Source: Mucor racemosus (taxonomy: Eukaryota; Mucoromycota; Mucoromycetes; Mucorales; Mucoraceae). Taken from it: DNA of 64,000 nt. Location of the stretch: contig JAPEHQ010000001.1 in assembly GCA_027405735.1 (NCBI GenBank), forward strand, positions 868,001-932,000, given 5' to 3'. Positions 10,553-20,401 of this stretch are shown here, one piece after another (position 1 is the first letter of the stretch; every line of letters starts with the position of its first letter). A model generated the notes under the pieces. The model was not told the origin of the DNA, searched no databases, and saw only the letters and a list, made by a program, of their open reading frames with translations. A program made the translations under genes and the position numbers.

Positions 10553-11968
10553 TTAAAGAGAAACAGGCATTACTGATTGATTCACCTCCTCAATTTCAGA
10601 AGCAATCGAAGCATATCGAGCACCGTCAACAAGAGACTTTAAAGCAGCATCATTTTTCATGAAATCTTGGTTGTTTGTAGCATCAATTTGCACATCATAT
10701 TCACCATTTTTCAATTCAGCGAGTAAACGATCAGTAAGTTCAACAACTTCGGCAGAAGATGATGATGGAGAAGCAACAGCTGCTTCAACAACTACATTGT
10801 TTTCAATTACAAGATTACCAGAGATAATATCTTGCTTACCTTGATCAATTTCACGATGTGTACCAAGTAAATGTCCAACGTTTTCAATCAAATCACCGAG
10901 AATTCCAGCTTGTTTAAAATCAGCAGCAGCAGATGCACTAGGTTTGGGTGCTGCAGCAGACACAGATCCAGAAATATGTGCAGAAAGAAGTGGTGGGTAT
11001 GCTCGATTTAAGTTTGATCCATCTTCAACTAAAATAATATCATCAGAATTGCTATTACCACGACGGCCATTATCATCATTATCGTCTTCATGTCCAATAT
11101 CGACATCAATACCAATAATATTATCAAGGATATCAATAAGGCCATCGAATAAATCATCGATAAGTCCAGCTTGCTTCAAATCAGCGCTAGGTTTAGCCGC
11201 AGAAGCAGAAGCAGAAGCAGAAGCAGAAGCAGACGCAACGTGCATTAGATTCAAATCAATATTGGTACCATCCTCATCATCCTCATCCTCATCCTCATCA
11301 TTATCATTATCATCATTATCATCATCATCGCCGTCATTTGGTCTTCTTCTAGGAGGTCTTTTTTCGTTGTCATTATCATCCCCACGTCCAATATTGACAT
11401 CAATATCAAGAATATCATCAATAATATCATCAAGATTACCGATTAAACCATCGATAAGTCCAGCTTGCTTCAAATTAGCACTAGGTTTAGCTGCAGAAGC
11501 AGAAGCAGAAGCAGAAGCAATGTGCAATAAATTCAAATCAATATTGACACCATCCTCATCATCATTATCATCATCATCACCGTCATTTGGTCTTCTTCTA
11601 GGAGGTCTTTTTTCGTTGTCATTATCATCCCCACGTCCAATATTGACATCAATATCGATAATATCATCAATAATATCATCAAGATTATCGATTAAACCAT
11701 CAATAAGTCCAGCTTGCTTCAAATTAGCACTAGGTTTAGCCTCAGAAGCAAAAGCAGAAGCAGAAGCAGAAACGGAAGCAGAAGCAGAGGCAGGGGCAAC
11801 TTGCAATAGATTCAAATGCTCACCATTGTCAAATTCTTCAATAGCTTCAGGGATGATATTTGCTTTGACTAATTCTTCTTTGATTTTGTTTGCCGTGGGT
11901 TCATCAAGAGCATGTACGCCCAAAAGCATGGCAGTTGCCATTACCATGAATGTAGTAAGATTGACCAT
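10553..11968 (-). CDS. Secreted tandem-repeat acidic protein with dibasic sites (KEP-like candidate)
   Basis: A single-exon frame of 471 aa from the ATG at 11968. Upstream in-frame codons reach a TTG at 11989 only; the ATG gives a clean signal peptide (MVNLTTFMVMATAMLLGVHA, residues 1-20). No known enzyme domain is seen. After a short N-terminal part (KANIIPEAIEEF), units of about 80-100 aa repeat three to four times. Each has an (Ala-Ser)n stretch, then KPSANLKQAGLIDGLI, an Asp/Ile-rich helix (NLDDIIDDI.DIDVNIGRG), a basic cluster NEKRPPRRRPND in the first two units, and an Asp/Asn run. The fourth unit keeps only the Ser-Ala/KQAG part. KR and RR pairs in a repeated secreted precursor resemble Kex2-processed repeat proteins; this is inference. 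The IIPEAIEEF segment weakly recalls the PEBP N-terminus. It could instead be a structural wall protein. Confidence 0.75.
   Translation of the reverse strand: MVNLTTFMVMATAMLLGVHALDEPTANKIKEELVKANIIPEAIEEFDNGEHLNLLQVAPASASASVSASASAFASEAKPSANLKQAGLIDGLIDNLDDIIDDIIDIDVNIGRGDDNDNEKRPPRRRPNDGDDDDNDDEDGVNIDLNLLHIASASASASAAKPSANLKQAGLIDGLIGNLDDIIDDILDIDVNIGRGDDNDNEKRPPRRRPNDGDDDDNDDNDNDEDEDEDDEDGTNIDLNLMHVASASASASASASAAKPSADLKQAGLIDDLFDGLIDILDNIIGIDVDIGHEDDNDDNGRRGNSNSDDIILVEDGSNLNRAYPPLLSAHISGSVSAAAPKPSASAAADFKQAGILGDLIENVGHLLGTHREIDQGKQDIISGNLVIENNVVVEAAVASPSSSSAEVVELTDRLLAELKNGEYDVQIDATNNQDFMKNDAALKSLVDGARYASIASEIEEVNQSVMPVSL
10905..11810 (-). repeat. Imperfect 250-295 bp coding tandem repeat
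   Basis: A block reading CCAGCTTGCTTCAAAT on the + strand recurs at about 11166, 11460 and 11708, with a weaker copy at 10908. This gives periods of about 295 and 248 bp. Each unit ends in a GCAGAA hexamer tract (Ala-Ser codons) and holds GAT/AAT-type triplet runs. These tracts probably drive copy-number change. Confidence 0.85.
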
Positions 11969-12010
11969 AATGTTATTGTTAAAATACAAGAAACGGAAAC
12001 TTTTTCCTTG

Positions 12011-12020
12011 TATTTATATA
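12011..12020 (-). promoter_or_regulatory. TATA box of the secreted repeat protein
   Basis: On the minus strand TATATAAATA lies 43-52 bp upstream of the ATG at 11968. The short distance fits a short leader and supports the chosen start. Confidence 0.55.
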
Positions 12021-12164
12021 TTTTTTGACTCAAGAAATGTTGGCATAAATTAATAAATAACAACATTTTCTCTGTATTTTTCTAGAAAAGTGAAACAAAA
12101 TTCTTTAGATTTATATAGTATAGTCTTTATTGTTAAAATGTCGAAGATAGCAAATTTGTAATTA

Positions 12165-13649
12165 TTATTTGGTGATAACCTCTACGATATCTTGATCCTC
12201 TAAGTCTGTGTCTTCTATACTTTGATCCAGATCCAGTGTTTCTCCTTCAAATGACAATTTAACCTCTCCGGAAACCTCTGATCTCTGTTTAAATGCACCA
12301 ACCAACTCTCTTAATGTAGTTGTCTGTATTTTATATACGAAAACTAATGAATATACTACAATTTGAAATACCCAGTAAACTTACATGTTTAACACGGAAA
12401 GAAACAACTTTACTATCACTAGTTCTCAAATTGAGTCGCACTCTTTCTTCTTCAGGGACAGCATCAGCAGCAGCACCAGATGAAGAAGAGTCAGCCGCAT
12501 TTAAAATAGCATCATCATCAAATAAAGCATCCTCGTTCTCGGTTGCGTTCAAGTGTCTCATTCTCTCTTTTTGCTTCTGCTCTTCTTTCTCAGCCAGCAT
12601 ATTGTCATAACATTTCTTTGGATAAACCTCTTTATATAGTTAAATTAGATTTATTTGTTTATTGTGAATAGTGTACTATTAACATACCCATTTTATGTGT
12701 TCCAATTGATCTCATCCCAACACTTGCAGGTGTTCCACTTAAAAATACAATATCGCCATTGTAGGTTAAATATACATCTTGCAGTTTTAAATACTTTTTG
12801 TTTGTGCAAAAGTTGGTTAAAATGATACGGAATTCAGTATTCTATATAAACAAAATTCAGTATGTTTTTCTTTTTCTTTTTTTCCAGAACTAAATAAAAC
12901 ACATACATCCATAACTTTAAATTTGATGGGTTTCTCTAAAAATTGAATACTTCTTTTTGCTGAATCTGAGAGGTTTTCAAAATTGAAATTATGAGTGTAT
13001 TGTAATTTAACGACAATCTTTTCGGGTTGAGCTGGTGATCCATGAATAGACTGTGTTAATGCAGCAAGATCAGGATCCAAGTCTTTAATTGAAATATCAG
13101 GCAAAAGATCATCATCGTCTTCGTCTGATACATTACTAAAAACAAATATTGTTAATATTTGTAATTTGTCTCGAGAAATGCAAACAAATTTACATAATAT
13201 TTTCTGTAGATGCACTGTTAAATGTTGAACGTTTTGATTTCTTGGAAGCAGGGTTAAATGTCGGTGGAATAAAGGGTGTTGTATCTAATTCAATTGCTGA
13301 AGCCAAGTAGGGATTTTCATTACTTGTCGATGCAGTTGGTGGTGAAGGAGATTTAGATGAATTTCTAGATGGCGGTGATGATGTTGTGGTTTTTTCTGTA
13401 TTCTCTTGTTGTGGTTTTGATTTCGATTTCGATGATTTCTTCTTTGATGTCTTTGGTTTTGTTTTGGGAAACTTTTTTAATAGTATTTCGTCTTCATCGT
13501 CTGAATCTGTTAAGCCAAAAGCCTTGCCTATAAAGAACATGATTAGCTAATGAACTGGACTAAATGTTCATGTTTCTTTATTTACGTCTTTTTAATGATT
13601 CTAAAAATGATCTGCTATTTTGTGTACTTGCGATATCGAAACCACTCAT
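12165..13649 (-). CDS. Rad60/Esc2/NIP45-type SUMO-like domain protein
   Basis: Six exons on the minus strand, 13649..13586, 13527..13194, 13135..12907, 12841..12688, 12629..12385 and 12323..12165, give 394 aa. Rad60 (fission yeast), Esc2 (budding yeast) and NIP45 (vertebrates) are SUMO mimics that bind the SUMO E2 and act in genome stability and recombination repair. Seen here: an acidic, Lys/Ser-rich disordered N-terminus (GLTDSDDEDEILLKKFPKTK, then KSKSKPQQENTEK). A first SUMO-like fold follows at about 165-250 (EKIVVKLQYTHNF ... FRIILTNFCTN ... VYLTYNGDIVFLSGTPASVG). A helical linker comes next, and a second, C-terminal SUMO-like fold (VRLNLRTSDSKVVSFRVKHT ... VKLSFEGETLDLDQSIEDTD ... IVEVITK). 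The tail has no Gly-Gly, so it is not a conjugated SUMO. It shares a 180-bp divergent promoter with the SCYL2-like gene. Confidence 0.82.
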
Positions 13650-13829
13650 CTCTTAATTTGTTGTGTTGATTTAAAAGAGAAAATAATTTTCACTATTGCT
13701 TTTACACATCCTTCTCGGATAAGTTTCATTACAGACATTTAATAGTGGTCACATCAAAACAACATAACATAGGACAATCGAGAGGCATTGTTACATGATA
13801 AAACGCACCTTTTCTTCCGCTCAAGAAAC
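13650..13829. promoter_or_regulatory. Divergent promoter, RAD60-like / SCYL2-like
   Basis: 180 bp between two divergent start codons. It must contain both promoters. No TATA box or familiar binding site stands out. Confidence 0.4.
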
Positions 13830-16800
13830 ATGAGTTCAGCATTTTACTCATTTATAAGCTCAATAACAAATTCATTGACATCAAAATACGATATTAAACA
13901 CCAAATATCGTCTTCCGGTCTATGGAAAATTTATCAAGGAGAAAGAAAGACTACTGGAAAGAAAGTAGCATTATTTGTAAAGTAGTAATCACTATAATAA
14001 ATTACATTATTCATTGACTAGCATCATTATATAAAAAGATATTCGAGAAAAAGCTGTTGGATACGTTATTTAAACGAGACCGTGGGTCTTCTAGACATGA
14101 TACAGAAATAGTATACGAACTACTCAAAAAAGAGGCCGGCAATTTAGCAAGACTAAGACATCCTTCAATTCTGGAAGTAGTGGAACCTGTGAGTGAATCG
14201 CGCAGTTCAATCGTCTTTGTAACTGAACCTCTTATGGGTTCTTTAACTCATTTGGTAAAAAGCGACGACAATTATTCATCTGATTCTCAAGCGCCAAGCC
14301 TTGATCTGGATGAATTGGAGGTAAGAGAATCTTGGGGTTTGAAATTTGAATTTATGCTTATCCTCAAGATAGATACAAAAAGGTTTATTGCAAGTTGGTA
14401 AAGGCCTTCAGTTTTTGAATGATGCCAAGGTTGTTCATCATAACCTTACAACTGACGCTATTTTTGTAAATGCCAAGGTTAGTTGTATATAATTATAAAT
14501 TTACACGAGATTTGCTAAATTCTTTGAGCGACTATAGGGCGATTGGAAGATTGGCGGGTAATAGTAATAAGCGTAGAAAAAAATCGAGAAAGCAAACCAT
14601 CTTACACATTTTGTTTCAATAGATTGGGTTTCAGTGTGTTCTTGAATTCAGGAAATGCCAGTGAAAATATGGGATATGATAATAATGAATTCATGCCAGA
14701 ATCATGTCAAGTTAGCTTAGATTATGCAGGTACTAATATATTAAAAAAAGAACAAAGCAAAGCGGAATGTTGACAAGTTTATTAGCTCCTGAATCTGTTT
14801 TGGACAACAACATATGTCAAGCAAATGATATGTTTTCATTGGGTTGTTTGGCATATGCTGTTCATAATAAGGGCGTCTCGATACTAAAGACATTTAACAG
14901 TTTTCACACTTATGAAAGACAGATCAAAACTATCAATTCTCAGTCATTCACAAATATTCCTCCTCATCTTCTGGAAGTCATTCGATCTTTACTTACTAGA
15001 CATCCTAATCAAAGAATGGATCCGATTAGTTTTCAGAATTCAAAATATTTCGATAATTTGCTGGTTTCAACCATGAAGTTTTTGGAAAGCTTCCCTGAAA
15101 AAACGAGAGAAGAAAAGGCTCAATTTATGAAAGGATTAGCACGAGTATTGGGTCAATTCCCAGAGCGTGTGCTCAAGAGAAAGGTTAGTCATTTACATGT
15201 TATCATCAACAAGAGCGCTCATCAATTGACATATTGTGTTAGATTTTGCCTTCATTATTAGAGGAACTGAAGGATAATCAATTATTACCCTACACAATTC
15301 CCAACATTTTCATCATTACTCAAAAATTATCGCAACAAGAGTTTTGCGACCTTGTACTCCCTTCACTGAAGCCCGTATTTAGTGTTCGAGATCCTCCTCA
15401 AAATATGATTGTTTTGCTCGAAAAACTAGATATATTACAACAAAAGACGCCTAGAGAAGTTTTCCGTGATGGTAAATTAAGAATATCCTGTATATTTTTG
15501 GTAATTTACATTTTATATTTCATCTAGATGTTATGCCCCTTGTTTATGCTGCTTTAGAAACACCAGCAGCTGTTGTTCAAGAAAAAGCTTTACGGATTAT
15601 CCCATCATTAGCTGAATCTTTAGATTATACGGCTGTCAAAAGCTCTTTATTCCCAAGAGTTCAAACTGTATTTGTACAAACCACTATTTTATCAGTAAAA
15701 GTGAGTACCTTGATTTGCTTTCACTCCATGATCAAAGTTTTGGATAAATTCACGGTACAAGAAAAGCTGGTGCCCCTTTTGAAGAACATAAAAACAAAGG
15801 AACCTGCAGTAATGGTATGTATTATGAGGTGTTCTGGTTGAATAAATAAGCTTATCTAACGTACAATCATAGTTGGCTACACTTGCAGTTTACGATGAAG
15901 TGGGGAAGCTTGCCGACAAAGAGATTATAGCAACTGAAATTTTACCACAATTATGGAGAATGAGCTTTGGACCATTATTAAATTTAGAACAATTCCAAAA
16001 ATTTATGAAAACAATCCGTGATCTGACAAATAGAGTGGAGGAGGCACACACTAGACATCTTCAAGAAGTCAAATCTTTAGAGGAGCAAACAAGAAGTGTA
16101 AATGCATCTTCTACATCTTCACCTCAATTGATGGACCAGTCAACAATTGGTGCTGATAACAATGTTTCTTTTGAAAGTTTAGTTCAAGGAGGTGGAGCAG
16201 TTAATAGTTCTTCAGACAATGACATGTTTGGTACTCTAGTTAGTAAAAACACTGCAAGTTCAAACTTGATGACCCCTCAACAACGACCTATCACTACATA
16301 TCAAACTTCTTCGTGGTCCTCACCTAGTCAACCCGCTATTGTTCCATCACCTGTACAGCAACAACAACAAAGGCAACCCACAAATAATGGTTGGTCAGCC
16401 AATACTTCTTCTACCTTGCAACCTTCAAATACTTGGAATAAACCTTTGGCACCTGCAACAACAACGACATCTACTACTTCTTCATCCATTAATTGGAATA
16501 CACAGCAACAACAGAGTAATTGGTCATCCTCCATAAAGCCAATAGCTTCACCACCACCACAACAACAACAAATCTCGTCCTTATCATCCCCTCCTTCATT
16601 TGCAATGAACCAGATGTCATTTAATAATAATAATAATAACAATAACAATAGTAACAATAAGAACGTTAATGCAAATTATAGTGCATTAAGATCAATACCT
16701 TCAAATACCACCACCATGTCAGCGCAACCACCATCAATGATGCCATTGTCATCCGGAATGGGTTTGTTACAGCCCATGTCATCTCCATCTATTACACCTC

Positions 16801-16862
16801 TCAAAAGCAACGCCCCACATGTTACAAAAACAAATTTACATGCATTTGATCCTCTAGGTTAA
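13830..16862 (+). CDS. SCYL2/Scy1-like pseudokinase
   Basis: Nine exons, 13830-13976, 14039-14320, 14373-14477, 14538-14557, 14623-14729, 14786-15183, 15243-15471, 15528-15814 and 15873-16862, give 854 aa. SCYL proteins are catalytically dead kinases acting in clathrin/AP trafficking between trans-Golgi and endosomes. The kinase-like domain (about 20-330) lacks key residues: VALFIFEKK replaces VAIK, HHNLTTDAIFVN replaces the HRD loop, and GLG replaces DFG. SLDYAAPESVL is the APE-like helix. A HEAT-repeat stretch follows (PLLNLEQFQKFMKTIRDLTN near its end). The last 220 residues are Gln/Asn/Ser-rich with polyN, and end HAFDPLG. Exon 4 is only 20 nt; it and the acceptor at 14785 are fixed by frame and family pattern. 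Similar to human SCYL2 in length and order. Confidence 0.87.
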
Positions 16863-18159
16863 TAATTTCCTTAATAAAATCAAGTTTGACTATATCGAAC
16901 AGGAAATGTATAAAGTGTATAAAGCATTGAAAAATAAATAGAAATGAATTTCATTAATCGAGATGCTTCCGCATGTATCAATAGATTTATGCAGTGCAAA
17001 ACCTCTAAGCTGAGGCTTTTTGTACTGTTCTTAATTTGGTATAGTCTAAAAAGCACACAAAAACAAATGAAGATGGGTGCTGTATTCCTATTATGATTTA
17101 ACCAGCAATTCAATGGATACTAAAACATTTAATTCTGGATACTGTTACAGCTGTAGTATATATGTTGGAATTTTCGGCCCATTTCGATCAATATTCATTG
17201 ATTACAAGTATTTTTCCAGTTTCTTTATTATTTTTAAGCAGAGAAAGAGGTGGTTTTACTTGAATATTTGTGCTCTACTGCTTCAAAAACAGCTGTTAGG
17301 TAATGAAATTAAGATATATTATTTGTATATTTACTGCGCATTAAGTTCAGCTTCAAAATTCAATTTTGAATCATTATTTGGTTTTATAAAAATTTTCAAA
17401 GTATATCTGAAACAAACCATACAAAAGAGTTGAAAAAAATGAGCATTTTCATTTCCCCATCCTCATAATAATTTCAGGAGGCTGAAAATTTACAATTATG
17501 TAGATAAATACTAGATCTACCTACCGTTTTAAGGGGAGGTTCTTTGGATCCATATTCGACGAGAAATAATGAGCTTACTGACTTTAATAGGTGTAAATTG
17601 ATAGCAGGTAACCAACCTATTGTTCAAATTTACCGAATGCACAATGGTCCATGGAAGCTGGTATCTGAAATACTTTTAATATCTATTTATACCTACATAT
17701 AACCATGTAGAATGGCAGCTTAATTGGATAAGTATTCATAAAAATCGTATTTTAATTGTTTTCAATAAAAGTATGCAGCAAACTATTATAGGTGCACTTT
17801 GACGGTGCTTTTCTCAAAACACGATGGATTTTGAAAGTTGACCTTTGAGATTATCGTACCGAAGATTTGCATCTACTCTCATGTAAAGTTACAAGTTATT
17901 GGAATTGATATTTACTAAGATAGGGTTTTTGTTTTCAGTTTTTTGTTGCATCCACCGATCCACCGGTTAATTGTGAGATTATGGACCTTTTGATTTGTAA
18001 TTCTTATTGTTAAGATGTGAGCTCACTGATCTGATATCATTTTCGGTTGTTCTTATTGTTCTAAAGCAAGATCCCCGAGGCACATTATATGAGACATACC
18101 TACTTGTTCAATTTAGCTATATAAAATAAGCTCAACTTAAATGTGCTGCCTTATGCAGT
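16863..18159. other. Intergenic region with old repeat fragments
   Basis: Downstream of the SCYL2-like gene. Positions about 17521-17720 resemble the palindrome segment 56100-57000: the words GTAGCAGGTAACCAAC and ATGGATCCAAAGAACCTCCC correspond on the appropriate strands. On the minus strand from 17553 a frame starting MDPKNLPL stops after ten codons. An AT-rich 118-aa frame at 17077-17433 has no family resemblance. Nothing else is recognised. Confidence 0.45.
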
Positions 18160-19698
18160 TGAAGAATCGGTTTATTACTCATTCTCCTTTAATTGTATTC
18201 TTTTTAAGTATTACTTATTAAACAACATGAAAATATAGGACACAACAGATGGTTTTATTGGACAGAAATATCATGTTTTGCTGATGGTTTTTTCAATTCA
18301 TAGTCATTTGTGAAAGTAGAAATATAAACTTTTATGCAAGATATATTCAAATCTTCTACCATCATGAATAATTGAAGGTTGATTGGATCAATATTCACAG
18401 GGATGAGATTTTTTTTCTTTTTTTTCTGCAGTTGTAAATATTAGTTTATCATTTTGTAAAACTTAAAACTCATTAACCAGGGCTTAATTTCTGTATTCAC
18501 AAGATAGGTCTAATTGACTGCTACTCTGCATTTTTTGTTTTAGCAAAATATATTAATTTTTTGTCGAGATAATCAAAATAATAATTTTTATCACAGCTTA
18601 AAACTATCATCACGGGGTTCTAAAATTTATTTGTTGAAATTAATGAAAAATGATTCAAAAAAACAAAATCGTTTAATGGCTCATGAACTGCAAGATAAAT
18701 CGACCTAGTGTATTAAATAGTTTTTGTACAGTTTTAAATTCTGCATCCATCTAAACAAAAATCAGACAAGCATTTTACATTAAATTTTGCGTAAAATGCA
18801 ATTGAAGTTTTGGAGGTTTTTTGAAGATACACATCACTTTTTATAAACATGTTTTAAATATAACTAATTGAGATGATGCGCAAAAACATTATCTATTGAT
18901 CAAGCTATTGTAAAATTTTCTAGCTGCATTTTTCGTAGAGAAAACAAGATTTGTGTGCAAATTTTTTTCAGATTCAGAATTTGGGATGAGGGTATATAAG
19001 GGGAAAATGGAAACTAGAAATGGAGGTACCTTCTTGTACACATTTTTGAAGATATCTCCACGAAAAATCAATATTTTAAAAAAAGCTAAATTGGATCCGA
19101 GAGAGCCTAACGAGCTGAATGACATGAATGCAAAAAAAATGTTGCTCAATTTAGCCAATATTCTGAAACCTACTATAGAAATGTCAAAAAAAAAAGAAAA
19201 AAAAATAAAGGTGCTCAGAATTTTCTTATATTCAAACATGTTATAGAGCACTTTAAAACAAGTAAGTTTTATTATTAAAAAGTGTTAGTATAACTTGATT
19301 TTTTCTGGAGATATGAAGCCTCAAATTTTTCAATCCATTAGCAGTGAAATACGCGTAAAAACCTGAAACATTAGCGCTGAAAAATTAATACCAACTCTAA
19401 AAAGTAGGGTATTTTTGGACACTTGTTTTAGGATTAAAGGTGAACATCTCAGGTACATTGACATATAATTTTATCTTGGTGGTATTTAGTGAAAAAAAAA
19501 GTAGAGCAGGGATGAAAAGCGAGACCCAATTTTTAAGAAAAAAGCAGTCGATTTTACGTGTTTTTGAGCCTTTCATGAGATATAACATGAATTCAGGAAT
19601 AGCTAGCATAATGCGACTAATTCATATCTATTTCGTGGTCTCTGAGGTATATCCTAAAAAATGTTTATTATGAGATTAGATATAGAAAAGAAGGCACG
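18160..19698 (+). repeat. Dispersed repeat R2, copy 1
   Basis: About 1.5 kb that matches 34800-36380 closely, judged by eye over long blocks (for example from 18450 to 19250). The shared part contains an open frame of about 90-120 codons on the minus strand (18889-19251 here, 35764-36033 in copy 2) that is Phe/Ile-rich and of unknown meaning. The first 90 bp also resemble the 3' end of the 530-bp LTR at 55506-56035. The Ty3 element inserted just to its right. Confidence 0.75.
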
Positions 19699-19703
19699 CT
19701 CTG

Positions 19704-20365
19704 TGTGCTGAACTAGGATACTATTTCCCCACATAAGAAATTAAATGTTATCTCACATAAAACCATGCTCTAATATTTCAATAGAGATAACATGAATTTA
19801 ACAGTAAATACAGAAAGTATTAGTAATTTAACATATAAATAAAATAGACCGAATCATAAACAAAGCAAATTGATTCATAAAATAAGCTGAAGAAACACAT
19901 AGATCAAAGTAAGGATTGCTCTATGCGGATCATTAACAAATATGCCAAAAACGGGCATTAAAAGACCGCCTTGATTATGTAAATCAAGAAGCTCAATATA
20001 AACTTTAAAATCACAAACAAACTAATTGATTTACCAAAAAGAATAAACATATGGATATTGCATGAAGACAATGGAATCATGCTTCAATCATTTAATAAGT
20101 AGCATGATGATATATGTATGGAATGCAGCATTGTCTGATTCGCATGTTAAACATCACGGTTTGACAGAAGTCCTAAGTTGGTAATTCGGTTATTCCTAAT
20201 TCTGATAGATCACTGACAGTTACGGTGCAACTCCCAGATATAACAAAAGCACAACTAATATAAATAGAGTAGAAATATAGACCTATTGCACACTATCTAT
20301 TTTTTGAATAAAGAAGGATTTAAACTGTATCTTTTTTCAAAGCTTTTATTTTACATTTTACTGCA
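19704..20365 (+). repeat. 5' LTR of the Ty3 element
   Basis: 662 bp, TG...CA ended. A TATA box (TATAAATA near 20259) and a poly(A) signal AATAAA near 20308 define a short R region. TAAACTGTA at 20321-20329 is complementary to TACAGTTTA at 20371-20379 just past the LTR. Confidence 0.95.
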
Positions 20366-20370
20366 TTTTT

Positions 20371-20379
20371 TACAGTTTA
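20371..20379 (+). other. Candidate primer-binding site (self-priming type)
   Basis: Six bases after the LTR the sequence does not start with TGG, so no ordinary tRNA 3'-end site is visible. TACAGTTTA here is a perfect 9-nt reverse complement of TAAACTGTA inside the R region. This is reminiscent of Tf1-type self-priming, in which the transcript's own 5' region folds back on the PBS. The ORF begins only 36 bp after the LTR, so the leader is very short. Confidence 0.4.
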
Positions 20380-20401
20380 CATCAATTATTGATTCTACCT
20401 T

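Noticed and set aside
11160..11800. CRISPR-like or regulatory direct repeats
   Set aside because: The periodicity is explained by protein-level tandem repeats, and the genome is eukaryotic.
10944..12053. 369-codon plus-strand open frame opposite the secreted repeat protein
   Set aside because: It is the antisense shadow of triplet-repeat coding DNA (poly-Ser and Glu-Ala runs). The minus strand has the signal peptide and TATA box.
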